In this document: one piece after another, positions 16,957-24,957 of the stretch
Layout: every line of letters starts with the position of its first letter
Numbering within the stretch: the stretch's first letter is position 1
Assembly (NCBI GenBank): GCA_031551755.1
Contig: JAVBNE010000057.1
Coordinates: 1 to 48,077 of the forward strand
Direction: 5' to 3'
Origin: JAVBMU01 sp031551755
GTDB taxonomy: Bacteria; Actinomycetota; Actinomycetes; Actinomycetales; Cellulomonadaceae
DNA: 48,077 nucleotides
Notes under the pieces: model-generated
The model's database searches: none
The model's input: the letters and a program-made list of their open reading frames with translations, nothing else
What the model was told of the DNA's origin: nothing
Made by a program: the position numbers and the translations under genes

Positions 16957-17216
16957 GACGAGAGATCGGCCCGAAGCTCCTCGAGGCCCACCCGGGTGCC
17001 GTCATCTGCCGCCTTGGCCGCGCGGTACTCGGCGACGTCTTGGGCCATCTCGAAGCGCTCCAAGGCCTCCAGAGCATCGACGCTGACGACGACCGCCGCG
17101 AGCTTCCCGTTTCGTGTCACACCGATCCGCTCGTGGCCATACATGGCGCGGCCCAGCACGTCAGCCAGGTGGGAGCGTAGTTCGCGGATCGTGACCTCGC
17201 GGGAGACGGTATTCAT
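16953..17216 (-). CDS. Phd/YefM-family antitoxin
   Basis: An 87-residue protein starting MNTVSREVTIRELRSHLADVL, the DNA-binding N-terminal fold of Phd/YefM antitoxins, followed by GHERIGVTRNGKLAAVVV and a charged C-terminal toxin-binding tail. Antitoxins of this type bind and neutralise RelE toxins and repress their own operon. ATG 17216 is chosen over an upstream start at 17252. It precedes the frameshifted toxin with a 4-base overlap. The antitoxin frame is intact. Confidence 0.88.
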   Translation of the reverse strand: MNTVSREVTIRELRSHLADVLGRAMYGHERIGVTRNGKLAAVVVSVDALEALERFEMAQDVAEYRAAKAADDGTRVGLEELRADLSS

Positions 17217-17271
17217 AGCGTTCACTATGGCAATACATCCAACTGTGTACACAAATTGGTCGTCGAACGCA

Positions 17272-17305
17272 ACGGGGGCGCCGCGGCGGTTGCCGCGACG
17301 CCCCG
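17272..17305 (-). terminator. Hairpin downstream of sucD
   Basis: A GC-rich imperfect stem (CGGGGGCGCCGCGGC against GCCGCGACGCCCCG) with a 4-base loop lies just after the sucD stop. It has one bulge and one mismatch and no clear T-run. Confidence 0.55.
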
Positions 17306-17320
17306 TGAAGCCCCTCGAAC

Positions 17321-18211
17321 TCAGGCGGTCAGGAGGGACCGCATGAGCGACGCGGTCTCGGACGGCGTCTTGCCGACCTTGACCCCGGCAGCTTCCAGCG
17401 CTTCCTTCTTGGCCTGTGCCGTGCCCGAGGAGCCGGAGACGATCGCGCCGGCGTGGCCCATCGTCTTGCCCTCGGGGGCGGTGAACCCAGCGACGTAACC
17501 GACGACCGGCTTGGTCACGTGATCGCGGATGTAGGCGGCGGCACGCTCCTCCGCGTCACCACCGATCTCGCCGATCATCACGATGCCGTCCGTCTCCGGG
17601 TCGGCTTCGAAGGCTGCCAGCGCGTCGATGTGGGTGGTGCCCACGACCGGGTCGCCGCCGATGCCGATGGCGGTCGAGAAGCCGATGTCTCGCAGCTCGT
17701 ACATCATCTGGTAGGTCAAGGTGCCGGACTTCGACACCAGGCCGATGCGGCCCGGGATGGTGATGTCCGCCGGGGTGATGCCGACGTTGCACTTCCCGGG
17801 GCTGATGATGCCGGGGCAGTTCGGGCCGATGAGCCGCACGCCGGCCTTCTCGGCCAAGGCGAAGAACTCGGCGGTGTCCGCGACGGGCACCCCTTCGGTG
17901 ATGATCACCACGAGCGGAATCCGGGCGTCGATGGCCTCGATGACAGCGTCCTTGGTGAACGCCGGCGGCACGAAGACCACGGAGACATCCGCACCCGTGG
18001 CGGCCATCGCCTCGGCCACGGTTCCGAAGACCGGAACATCCACGGTGCCGTCGCCCTTGGGGAAGGTGACCGAGGTCCCTGCCTTGCGCGGGTTCACCCC
18101 ACCCACGATCACCGTCCCCGCGGCCAACATGCGGGTGGTGTGCTTCTGTCCCTCGGAGCCGGTCATGCCCTGAACGATGACCCGGGAGTCGGAGTCGATG
18201 AAGATTGCCAT
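17321..18211 (-). CDS. sucD: Succinyl-CoA ligase alpha subunit
   Basis: A 296-residue subunit of the TCA-cycle enzyme that converts succinyl-CoA to succinate with nucleotide phosphorylation. It shows the N-terminal IFIDSDSRVIVQGMTGSEG block, the CoA-binding fold, GPNCPGIISPGKCNVGI (~residue 128), and the phosphohistidine region GHAGAIVSGSSGTAQAK (~255). It lies 26 bases after sucC on the same strand, so the two form an operon. Normal family length. Confidence 0.97.
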   Translation of the reverse strand: MAIFIDSDSRVIVQGMTGSEGQKHTTRMLAAGTVIVGGVNPRKAGTSVTFPKGDGTVDVPVFGTVAEAMAATGADVSVVFVPPAFTKDAVIEAIDARIPLVVIITEGVPVADTAEFFALAEKAGVRLIGPNCPGIISPGKCNVGITPADITIPGRIGLVSKSGTLTYQMMYELRDIGFSTAIGIGGDPVVGTTHIDALAAFEADPETDGIVMIGEIGGDAEERAAAYIRDHVTKPVVGYVAGFTAPEGKTMGHAGAIVSGSSGTAQAKKEALEAAGVKVGKTPSETASLMRSLLTA

Positions 18212-18237
18212 GTCTATGTCCCTTGCTCTCGGGTGGC

Positions 18238-19419
18238 TCAGGCGGCCGTGGACGCGGATGCGGCGAGGGAGGCGGCCAGATCGGCGCCACCGTCCATCGT
18301 GTCGGCCAGCGTCACCAGCGGGTGAGCGGCAGCAGCGAGGATGGCCCGGCCGGCGTCGACCGCATTCCCGTCGAGGCGTACGACGAGCGGTTTGCTGGCG
18401 GCGTCGCCGAGCATGTCGAGGGCCTGCACGATGCCGTTCGCCACCTCGTCGCAGGCCGTGATCCCGCCGAAGACGTTCACGAAGACGCTCCGCACCTGCG
18501 GGTCATTCAGGATGACGTCCAGGCCGGCAGCCATCACGGCCGCCGAGGCGCCGCCGCCGATGTCGAGGAAGTTAGCCGGCTTCACCCCGCCATGCCCCTC
18601 GCCTGCGTAGGCCACGACGTCCAGGGTGCTCATGACCAGGCCGGCGCCGTTACCGATGATGCCGACCTCGCCGTCGAGCTTGACGTAGTTCAGGTCGTGC
18701 GCCTTGGCCTTGGCCTCGAGCGGGTCCGCGGCGGCCTGGTCGATCAGAGCCTCGTGGTCCGGGTGCCGGAACGCAGCGTTGTCGTCCAGGGTGACCTTGC
18801 CGTCGAGGGCGATAATCTTGCCCTCTGGCGTCTTGACCAGCGGGTTCACCTCGACCAGCGTGGCATCCTCGCCGTCGTAGACCGTCCACAGCTGCTGGAT
18901 GACTGCGGCCACTTGATCCTTGAGCTCCGGGGCGAAGCCGGCGGCTGTCACGATCTCCTCAGCCTTGGCCGCGTCGATCCCCACGATCGGGTCGACGGCC
19001 ACCCGAGCCAGCGCATCGGGACGTTCGACCGCAAGCTGCTCGATCTCCATGCCACCCTCGACACTGGCCATCGCGAGGCACGTGCGGTTCGACCGGTCGA
19101 GCAACACGGAGAAGTAGTACTCTTCGGCGATGTCGGCACCGGCCGCCACGAGCACGCGGTGCACGGTGTGGCCCTTGATGTCCATGCCGAGGATCTCGGC
19201 AGCCTTCTCGGCTGCCTCCTGCGGGGATTTGGCGAGCTTGACACCGCCCGCCTTTCCGCGGCCGCCCGTCTTCACCTGGGCCTTGACCACGACAAGACCG
19301 CCGCCGAGCTGCTCAGCTGCCGCGCGAGCCTCCGCCGGCGTCGTCGCCACGATTCCGTCGAGCACGGGAACGCCATAGCGGGCGAAGATGTCGCGTGCCT
19401 GGTATTCGAATAGGTCCAC
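18238..19419 (-). CDS. sucC: Succinyl-CoA ligase beta subunit
   Basis: A 393-residue ATP-grasp subunit that binds nucleotide and pairs with SucD. It begins VDLFEYQARDIFARYGVP and contains VKAQVKTGGRGKAGGVK (nucleotide-binding), LVEVNPLV and the C-terminal VNVFGGITACDEVA. GTG 19419 is preferred: it has an AGGA ten bases upstream and matches the family N terminus, while the frame remains open to 19557. A perfect 24-bp palindrome lies 41 bases upstream. Confidence 0.96.
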   Translation of the reverse strand: MDLFEYQARDIFARYGVPVLDGIVATTPAEARAAAEQLGGGLVVVKAQVKTGGRGKAGGVKLAKSPQEAAEKAAEILGMDIKGHTVHRVLVAAGADIAEEYYFSVLLDRSNRTCLAMASVEGGMEIEQLAVERPDALARVAVDPIVGIDAAKAEEIVTAAGFAPELKDQVAAVIQQLWTVYDGEDATLVEVNPLVKTPEGKIIALDGKVTLDDNAAFRHPDHEALIDQAAADPLEAKAKAHDLNYVKLDGEVGIIGNGAGLVMSTLDVVAYAGEGHGGVKPANFLDIGGGASAAVMAAGLDVILNDPQVRSVFVNVFGGITACDEVANGIVQALDMLGDAASKPLVVRLDGNAVDAGRAILAAAAHPLVTLADTMDGGADLAASLAASASTAA

Positions 19420-19459
19420 CGTGCACAATCCTTTCATATCAGCCGTTGTCAGCTGGATC

Positions 19460-19483
19460 AGATGTCTCGACGTCGAGACATCT
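19460..19483. promoter_or_regulatory. Perfect 24-bp palindrome upstream of sucCD
   Basis: The 24 bases read identically on both strands, with central core TCTCGACGTCGAGA (19465-19478). The site lies in the sucC promoter region. A related core occurs upstream of icd, so it is likely the operator of a dimeric regulator of TCA-cycle genes. The regulator is not identifiable here. Confidence 0.65.
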
Positions 19484-19560
19484 CCCAGCCTAGCCGCTGC
19501 CTGGGCACCAGCCCACCGGGTTGCACCCTCGGAGACTGTCACCTTGCCCACAGGCACCGC

Positions 19561-20001
19561 TCATCCGGTCTGGACGAGCCGCACCTGCGCCTGCCCGGAT
19601 ACCCCGACCGATCGGATGCCGATGAGCCGCAAGAACACCGGCTGGTAGGAGTCGCGGGTCGAGACCGTGAGCACGTCCCCGGAGACCCGCACGCCCCCCG
19701 CCATCCCCGACTCCGCCAGCACGGCCTCGGCGGCAGCTTTCGCCTGGTGACGATCGACGGCGATCGTCCCGGATGTGGCAGCACCGGTGTCGATTCGCTG
19801 GCCGGCCGCACGAGCCGCCTGCTCAGCCGTCCACCGCGCCTGGTCCTGCGCGTGGAGCTGACCGCCGCCGTCGACCACCAGGCCGATTCCCACCAGCAAC
19901 GCGAGCACCAGCCCCGCCGACAGGATGACCTCGCCGCCGCCGTCGTCCTCCGCGGACCACCGCCGCCAGGCACGCCACCAGCGGTTCCAACGAGCATGCA
20001 T
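19561..20001 (-). CDS. TadE/TadG-like pilus or secretory protein, orphan
   Basis: A 146-residue protein with a basic, Trp-rich cytoplasmic start (MHARWNRWWRAWRRW), then a single N-terminal hydrophobic helix (about 25-43) preceded by acidic EDDGGGE. This is the pattern of TadE/TadG pseudopilins processed by a prepilin peptidase. The remainder (AEQAARAAGQRIDTG and later VRVSGDVLTVS) is predicted to face outward. No other tad genes lie nearby. It diverges from the HTH + Clp-N operon, with two palindromes between them. Confidence 0.65.
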   Translation of the reverse strand: MHARWNRWWRAWRRWSAEDDGGGEVILSAGLVLALLVGIGLVVDGGGQLHAQDQARWTAEQAARAAGQRIDTGAATSGTIAVDRHQAKAAAEAVLAESGMAGGVRVSGDVLTVSTRDSYQPVFLRLIGIRSVGVSGQAQVRLVQTG

Positions 20002-20050
20002 GCCGCGATAGTACCGATCGGGCGACTTATCCCATCCACGCGCTGGGGAT

Positions 20051-20098
20051 GGTCGTCAACATAGGTTGACATGCGAACGGTCGTCAACATAGGTTGAC
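20051..20098. promoter_or_regulatory. Twin palindromic operators with overlapping promoter
   Basis: The 20-base sequence GGTCGTCAACATAGGTTGAC occurs at 20051-20070 and again at 20079-20098. Each contains the inverted repeat GTCAAC-ATAG-GTTGAC. TTGACA (20066-20071) and TAGGTT (20090-20095, 18-base spacer) form a plausible promoter pointing right, with transcription predicted to start at or next to the ATG at 20103. A symmetric TTGACG / TATGTT pair points left. Repressor binding would cover the promoter elements in both directions. Confidence 0.75.
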
Positions 20099-20102
20099 GA
20101 CC

Positions 20103-20324
20103 ATGGAGCCCATCGACATGGCCGACATCACCGGCGCGGACCCCGACCTCGGGCTACGGGCCGTCCGCTCACTGCACCTCCTCGCCGACCGGCTGGAGGC
20201 CCTCCAGGTCAACCGCGCCCGGGAACTCGGGTGGTCCTGGCAGGACATCGCGGAACGGCTCAGCGTCTCCCGCCAAGCCGTCCACAAGAAGTACGGAACC
20301 ACCACCCTGACAAGGAGGCCCTGA
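20103..20324 (+). CDS. Small helix-turn-helix DNA-binding protein
   Basis: A 73-residue protein ending in a helix-turn-helix: LGWSWQDIAERLSVSRQAVHK (about residues 42-62), similar to sigma-factor region 4 or IS-type HTH segments. ATG 20103 is used; a TTG at 20094 is less likely. A predicted leaderless transcript would begin at this codon. The gene is followed by the Clp-N gene with a TGATG junction. It is the natural candidate for the factor that binds the twin palindromes. Confidence 0.8.
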   Translation: MEPIDMADITGADPDLGLRAVRSLHLLADRLEALQVNRARELGWSWQDIAERLSVSRQAVHKKYGTTTLTRRP

Positions 20325-20884
20325 TGTTCGAGCGTTTCACCATCGAAGCCCGCGGTGCGGTCGTCCGGGCGGTCGAGATCGCCCAGGAGACCCAGTCCGA
20401 TTCGGTGGGTGACCTGCAATTACTTGCCGCCATCTGTGAACGGACTGATGGCCCCGCCGTCGAAGCGTTGCGGTCTGTCGGTATCGATCCAGCCGCCCTT
20501 GCGCGGGCCGCCACCGACGCCGATGCCGCCGGGTTGGACTCAGAAGCCCTGGCCGCGATCGGGATCGATCTCGATGCCGTCAGTGCGCAGGCCGACAAGA
20601 CCTTCGGGAAGGGGGCTCTGGCGCGGGCAGGAGCACGAATGCGGCGCGGCAAACACCGGCCGTTCGCCCGAGAGGGAAAGAAGATCCTGGAGCTGTCACT
20701 ACGCGAGTTGATCCGCCTGGGCCAGCACCGAATCGACTCGGGTCATCTGCTGTTGGCCATCCTGCGGATGGCCCACGGCGACGCGTACCGAGTGCTGGTG
20801 AACAGCCTCACCGAGGCCGGGTCGAGCGTGGCCGCGCTGCGCAGCGCCCTGGAATCACCGGCCGAGGGGAAGGCCGCGAGCTGA
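20324..20884 (+). CDS. Clp N-terminal-domain protein without ATPase domain
   Basis: A 186-residue protein with two Clp N-type repeats. The first begins MFERFTIEARGAVVRAVEIAQ (about residues 1-70) and the second KILELSLRELIRLG, then IDSGHLLLAIL (about 120-185). These repeats normally sit at the start of ClpA/ClpC chaperones and bind substrates or adaptors. No AAA+ module follows. A strong AAGGAGG precedes ATG 20324 and the start overlaps the HTH stop, so the pair is co-expressed. It could act as a Clp adaptor or a sensor of the HTH partner; neither is shown. Confidence 0.8.
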   Translation: MFERFTIEARGAVVRAVEIAQETQSDSVGDLQLLAAICERTDGPAVEALRSVGIDPAALARAATDADAAGLDSEALAAIGIDLDAVSAQADKTFGKGALARAGARMRRGKHRPFAREGKKILELSLRELIRLGQHRIDSGHLLLAILRMAHGDAYRVLVNSLTEAGSSVAALRSALESPAEGKAAS

Positions 20885-20988
20885 CTCCGATGCCGACGGG
20901 GGTCACGCTGGAGGCCGGCACACCTCGGCCGACGAGTGCACGGCAAGGGTGAGAGCTTTCGGTCAGAGACTGCTGAGAGAATCGGCGG

Positions 20989-21144
20989 ATGAGTGATGTC
21001 CGACATGCCCGGGTTGACGAGTCTGCCCATGGGCATGGCGACCCACAGGGCAGCGGCATCTACTTGTTGGCCGCAACAGTCGCCGATCCTGAAGAGTCCG
21101 AGCCAGTGCCCTTGCCACACAGCCTGTCGACCACACCGTTGTGA
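20989..21144 (+). pseudogene. Short remnant resembling a DUF3800-type protein N terminus
   Basis: A 51-codon frame reads MSDVRHARVDESAHGHGDP, then SGIYLLAATVADPEE, and stops at TGA. The VDES...YLLAATV arrangement recalls the RNase H-like start of DUF3800 proteins, which are usually over 200 residues. It is far too short to be complete, so it is probably a decayed or truncated gene. No ribosome-binding site is obvious. Confidence 0.4.
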
Positions 21145-21349
21145 TCGGGGCACCCCTGGAACTCTCTCAAGCCAACGATCCGATCGGTCGATCTGCGACT
21201 GCAATAGAAAGACGTCAGGGCCGCGTCCCGTCATTCCGGCGGGGAGCAGCGGCCCTTCCTTCCTCGCTTACCCGCAGGGGCGAGGCATGATCCACTTAGC
21301 GCACTCGACGCCGAGTGACGGCAGACCCCGGTGGTCTTCAACCTGGCCT
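21145..21349. other. Non-coding stretch before the pcrA stop
   Basis: Together with the preceding remnant this is a 465-base gap without a convincing gene. I see no tRNA, long repeat or clear terminator here. It may contain further decayed sequence of the remnant gene. Confidence 0.4.
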
Positions 21350-23914
21350 TTACAGCTTCACCACCGGGGAGTACCGCAACAGCAATCGCTTGGTGCCGTC
21401 GGTGCCGAAGTCGATCTTGGCCACTGAATTCGGTCCGGCGCCCTCGATCGCGACCACTGTCCCCAGGCCGTAGGCATCGTGGGTCACCTTGTCGCCGACC
21501 GTAAGGCTCGGGATGTCGGCATCGGCTCGTGGGGTCGCCGAGCCGAAGGTCGCCCCGGTACCGGCGGACGGAGCGAACGGCGACGTCGGACCGTACTTGC
21601 GAGCCGGCGGAGCCTCGCCGCCACCCTGTCGCGAGCGCCCGCCCCAGCCGCCCGAGTACCCGCCCGGTCCGCGCAGCGTTGCCATACTCGACTCCCGGCG
21701 ACGCCAGTCCCAGAGTTCCTCGGGGATCTCGTCGAGGAAACGACTCGGAGGAAACTCATTGGCCATCCCCCAAGCCGAGCGCACCGCCGAGCGTGTGATG
21801 TACAGCCGCTCCCGGGCCCGCGTGATCCCGACGTAGGCGAGCCGGCGCTCCTCCGCCAGCTCCGAATCGTCGTGCAACGAGCGCATATGCGGAAAGGTGC
21901 CGTCCTCCATACCGGTCAGGAAGACGACTGGGAACTCCAACCCTTTTGCCGTGTGCAGCGTCATGAGGGTGACCACCCCGGTGTCTTCGGCCGGTTCGGC
22001 CTCGGCAGCGCCGTCCGCCACGTCCTCGTCCGGGATCTGATCCGAATCCGCGACCAGCGACACCCGCTCCAGGAAGTCCGCCAGATCCCCGTCAGGTTCG
22101 GTGTCGGTGAACTCGATCGCCACCGCATGCAGTTCGGCCAGGTTCTCGACGCGGGAGGCGTCCTGCGGGTCCTCACTGGCCCGCAACTCCGCCAGATAAC
22201 CGGTACGGTCGAGGACGGCGCCGAGAACATCCGCGGGAGACGCCCCGGAGTCGACCAGCTCACGCAGGCCCGCCATCAGCTCCCGGAAAGCCAGCAGCGG
22301 CTTGAGCAGACGCGGGGTCATGCCGGGGGCATCTTCCGCACGCTCCAAGGCGGCACCGAAAGAGGTGCGCTCACGTTCGGCCAAGGCGACGACGACCCCC
22401 TCGGCGCGCTCCCCCACGCCCCGTTTGGGCACGTTCAGCACCCGGCGAAGGTTCACGTCGTCGTCGGGGTTGGCCAGCGCGCGTAAGTACGCCACCGCGT
22501 CCTTGATCTCGCGGCGTTCGTAGAACCTCGTACCGCCGACCACCTTGTACGGCAGCCCGACGCGGATCAGCACCTCCTCCAGCGCCCGCGACTGGGCGTT
22601 CGTGCGGTAGAAGATGGCGACATCGCCGGGCCGCACCGCGTCGGAGTCGCCCAGCCGGTCGATCTCCTCGGCGACGAACCGGGCCTCCTCGTGTTCGTTG
22701 TCCGCGACATAGCCGACGACTTTGGCACCCTCCCCCGAATCGGTCCACAGCCGCTTCGGTTTGCGATCTGCATTTCGGGCGATGACCGCATTGGCGGCCG
22801 AGAGGATGTTCTGTGTGGAGCGGTAATTCTGCTCCAACAGGATCGTGGTGGCATCCGGGTAGTCGGCTTCGAACTCCAGGATGTTGCGGATCGTGGCACC
22901 ACGGAAGGCGTAGATCGACTGGTCGGCGTCGCCCACGACAGTCAGCTCCGCCGGCACCGGCCCGGTCCGTCGCTCCCGCGAGTCCTCGGAGACGGAACCC
23001 GCCGAATCTGTCGCCGCTAAGTCCCCGTCCACCCCCGCCAACTCGCGCACCAGCACGTACTGGGCGTGGTTCGTGTCCTGGTACTCATCCACGAGCACGT
23101 GCCGGAACCGGCGCCGGTAGTGTTCCGCGACCGCTGGGAAAGCCTGGAGCAGGTTGACCGTGGTCATGATGATGTCGTCGAAGTCGAGGGCATGAGCCTG
23201 CGACAGTCGCGTCTGGTACCGGCGGTAGACGTCCGCCAGCACCTGATCGAACTCGGGTTGCCCGGTCCGGTCACCGGCCCCCGCGGCACGCTGGTCCACG
23301 TAGCTGTCGGGGTCGATCAGCTCGTTCTTCAAATCACTGATCTTGTTCGCGAGCATCCGGGCCGGATAGCGCTTCGGGTCCAGGTCGAGTTCGCGTCCCA
23401 CCAGCGTGATCAACCGCTGGGAGTCCGCGGCATCGTAGATCGAGAAGCTCGACTTCAGGCCGAGCGTGCCCGCCTCCCGGCGCAGAATCCGCACACAGGC
23501 CGAGTGAAAGGTGGAGACCCACATGCGCTGGCCGGCTGGGCCGATCAACCCCGTCACCCGCTCGCGCATCTCCGCGGCGGCCTTGTTGGTGAAGGTGATC
23601 GCCAGTATCTGCCCCGGATGCGCCCGCCCTGTCGCCAGCAGATGGGCGATGCGATGGGTCAGCACCCGCGTCTTGCCGGAACCCGCCCCCGCCACGATGA
23701 GTAGCTGGCCGCCCTCATGGATGACGGCCGCCCGCTGCTGCTCGTTCAGGCCGTCGAGCAGGGACTCCGGATTGAGGTGGGCGAACGCCTTGAACCTGGC
23801 CGATTCGACGTCGTCGGGTGCGAAAGCGCGCGGAGCAGTACGCGGAAGCCGAGCGGCATCGCTGAAATCCGCGGAGTTGAAACCGGGCAGGAGGGTGTGG
23901 TCGAAGAGCGTCAT
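21350..23914 (-). CDS. pcrA: ATP-dependent DNA helicase PcrA/UvrD
   Basis: An 854-residue superfamily 1A 3'-5' helicase for repair and removal of stalled complexes. A ~50-residue N-terminal extension precedes the Q motif (LNEQQRAAV) and Walker A (GAGSGKT, about 76-82). Later motifs include TFTNKAAAEM, VDEYQDTN, VVGDADQSIYAFRGA, LEQNYRS, TLHTAKGLEFP and VGITRAR. The C terminus ends in a Tudor-like RNA polymerase-binding segment (GDKVTHDAYGLGTVV). Full length for actinobacterial PcrA, starting ATG 23914. A ~27-residue acidic insertion with SVSEDSRERR lies between motif II and motif III. Confidence 0.96.
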   Translation of the reverse strand: MTLFDHTLLPGFNSADFSDAARLPRTAPRAFAPDDVESARFKAFAHLNPESLLDGLNEQQRAAVIHEGGQLLIVAGAGSGKTRVLTHRIAHLLATGRAHPGQILAITFTNKAAAEMRERVTGLIGPAGQRMWVSTFHSACVRILRREAGTLGLKSSFSIYDAADSQRLITLVGRELDLDPKRYPARMLANKISDLKNELIDPDSYVDQRAAGAGDRTGQPEFDQVLADVYRRYQTRLSQAHALDFDDIIMTTVNLLQAFPAVAEHYRRRFRHVLVDEYQDTNHAQYVLVRELAGVDGDLAATDSAGSVSEDSRERRTGPVPAELTVVGDADQSIYAFRGATIRNILEFEADYPDATTILLEQNYRSTQNILSAANAVIARNADRKPKRLWTDSGEGAKVVGYVADNEHEEARFVAEEIDRLGDSDAVRPGDVAIFYRTNAQSRALEEVLIRVGLPYKVVGGTRFYERREIKDAVAYLRALANPDDDVNLRRVLNVPKRGVGERAEGVVVALAERERTSFGAALERAEDAPGMTPRLLKPLLAFRELMAGLRELVDSGASPADVLGAVLDRTGYLAELRASEDPQDASRVENLAELHAVAIEFTDTEPDGDLADFLERVSLVADSDQIPDEDVADGAAEAEPAEDTGVVTLMTLHTAKGLEFPVVFLTGMEDGTFPHMRSLHDDSELAEERRLAYVGITRARERLYITRSAVRSAWGMANEFPPSRFLDEIPEELWDWRRRESSMATLRGPGGYSGGWGGRSRQGGGEAPPARKYGPTSPFAPSAGTGATFGSATPRADADIPSLTVGDKVTHDAYGLGTVVAIEGAGPNSVAKIDFGTDGTKRLLLRYSPVVKL

Positions 23915-23985
23915 GGCGCGTCCAGCCTAGGCGCAACGACTGACAGCGGTGGCCTGCTACGTACTCGAGTGACGGAATCGTCAGC

Positions 23986-24471
23986 TCAGGTCGCGAACAG
24001 GACGGCCACCAGCCAGGCTCCGGATGCGATCAACGCGCCGGCCAGCTCGATGAGGATCGTCCACCCTGTCGCCTGGAGAGCCGCGACGGTAGCCCGCCAC
24101 GCGAGCCGCCCATCCCGTCGGCGAACCAGCTCCGCACCGTAGACGCCGGCGACGAACCCGACCGGAAGCCCGACGACGGGGATGACGAAGAAGCCCACGA
24201 CACCGGCGATCCCGCCCCAGATCAGCGTGCCGTTCGGCACGTTGGCACGCTTGAGGTGGCGGCCCGCGACGAGGAACTTGACCACGGCCGCGACCACGAC
24301 AGCCACCAGGCCGATGCCGAAGGCGACCCATGCGGCCGCCCCGCCGGTCAAGGCGGCCCAGACGCCGATCGCCGCGAGCACGATCAGCGAACCGGGCAAC
24401 ACCTGGATGATGACGCCGATCAGCCCGACGGCGATGACCAGGCCGACAACAAGCTCACCCGCTCCACTCAT
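23986..24471 (-). CDS. Membrane protein, DUF456 family
   Basis: A 161-residue protein with four to five hydrophobic segments. It shows the DUF456 hallmarks: an N-terminal Gly-rich helix pair ending VLPGSLIVLAAIGVWA, and a central GGIAGVVGFFVIPVVGLPVG with Pro-Gly breaks. Function is unknown; homologues occur throughout actinobacteria. Its ATG at 24471 abuts the stop of the upstream gene (24472-24474), so the two are co-transcribed. Confidence 0.85.
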   Translation of the reverse strand: MSGAGELVVGLVIAVGLIGVIIQVLPGSLIVLAAIGVWAALTGGAAAWVAFGIGLVAVVVAAVVKFLVAGRHLKRANVPNGTLIWGGIAGVVGFFVIPVVGLPVGFVAGVYGAELVRRRDGRLAWRATVAALQATGWTILIELAGALIASGAWLVAVLFAT

Positions 24472-24840
24472 CTAGCGGATGAAGACCGCGAGCACGATGT
24501 TGACCAGCGTCAGCGCCCCGATGCCGTGTTTGAGGGCGGGGGAAACGACACCCGTCCCGTTGTCGGCCTTGGCGCCCTGCTTCTTGGCCAGGTACGCAAG
24601 CACCGCAATCACCATCGCGATGACCAGCTTCACCCCGATCTTTGCCATATTCGGGTCCCCCACCACTGAAGACGCCTCAGCGATCCCGACCGCGATCAAC
24701 CCGGAGACGACGACGGTCATCGCACCGTGGAACACCCCCGGGTACAGGCCCGGCGTGCGGAGGCTGGCGATGTATCCGCCCAGCACGATCGCCCAGCCGA
24801 TGAAGTGCAGCACGACGAAGACGTCATAGAGGAAGACCAT
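24472..24840 (-). CDS. Conserved small integral membrane protein
   Basis: A 122-residue protein with four predicted transmembrane helices. It begins MVFLYDVFVVLHFIGWAIVL and has HGAMTVVVSGLIAVGIAE and a basic KKQGAKADNG loop before the last helix. Its pattern is known from hypothetical actinobacterial membrane proteins, but no function is established. First gene of a two-gene unit with the DUF456 gene, zero intergenic bases. Confidence 0.8.
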   Translation of the reverse strand: MVFLYDVFVVLHFIGWAIVLGGYIASLRTPGLYPGVFHGAMTVVVSGLIAVGIAEASSVVGDPNMAKIGVKLVIAMVIAVLAYLAKKQGAKADNGTGVVSPALKHGIGALTLVNIVLAVFIR

Positions 24841-24957
24841 GGCCGCATCCTAATCCGACGAAGTGTCAGCTGGGGGCCACCGCCGGGCCGCGAGCCGCTC
24901 GTCGCGTCGTAGACCACCGCCAACCGGCACGGTGCAGTGCGGGGCGCCAACCCCGCG

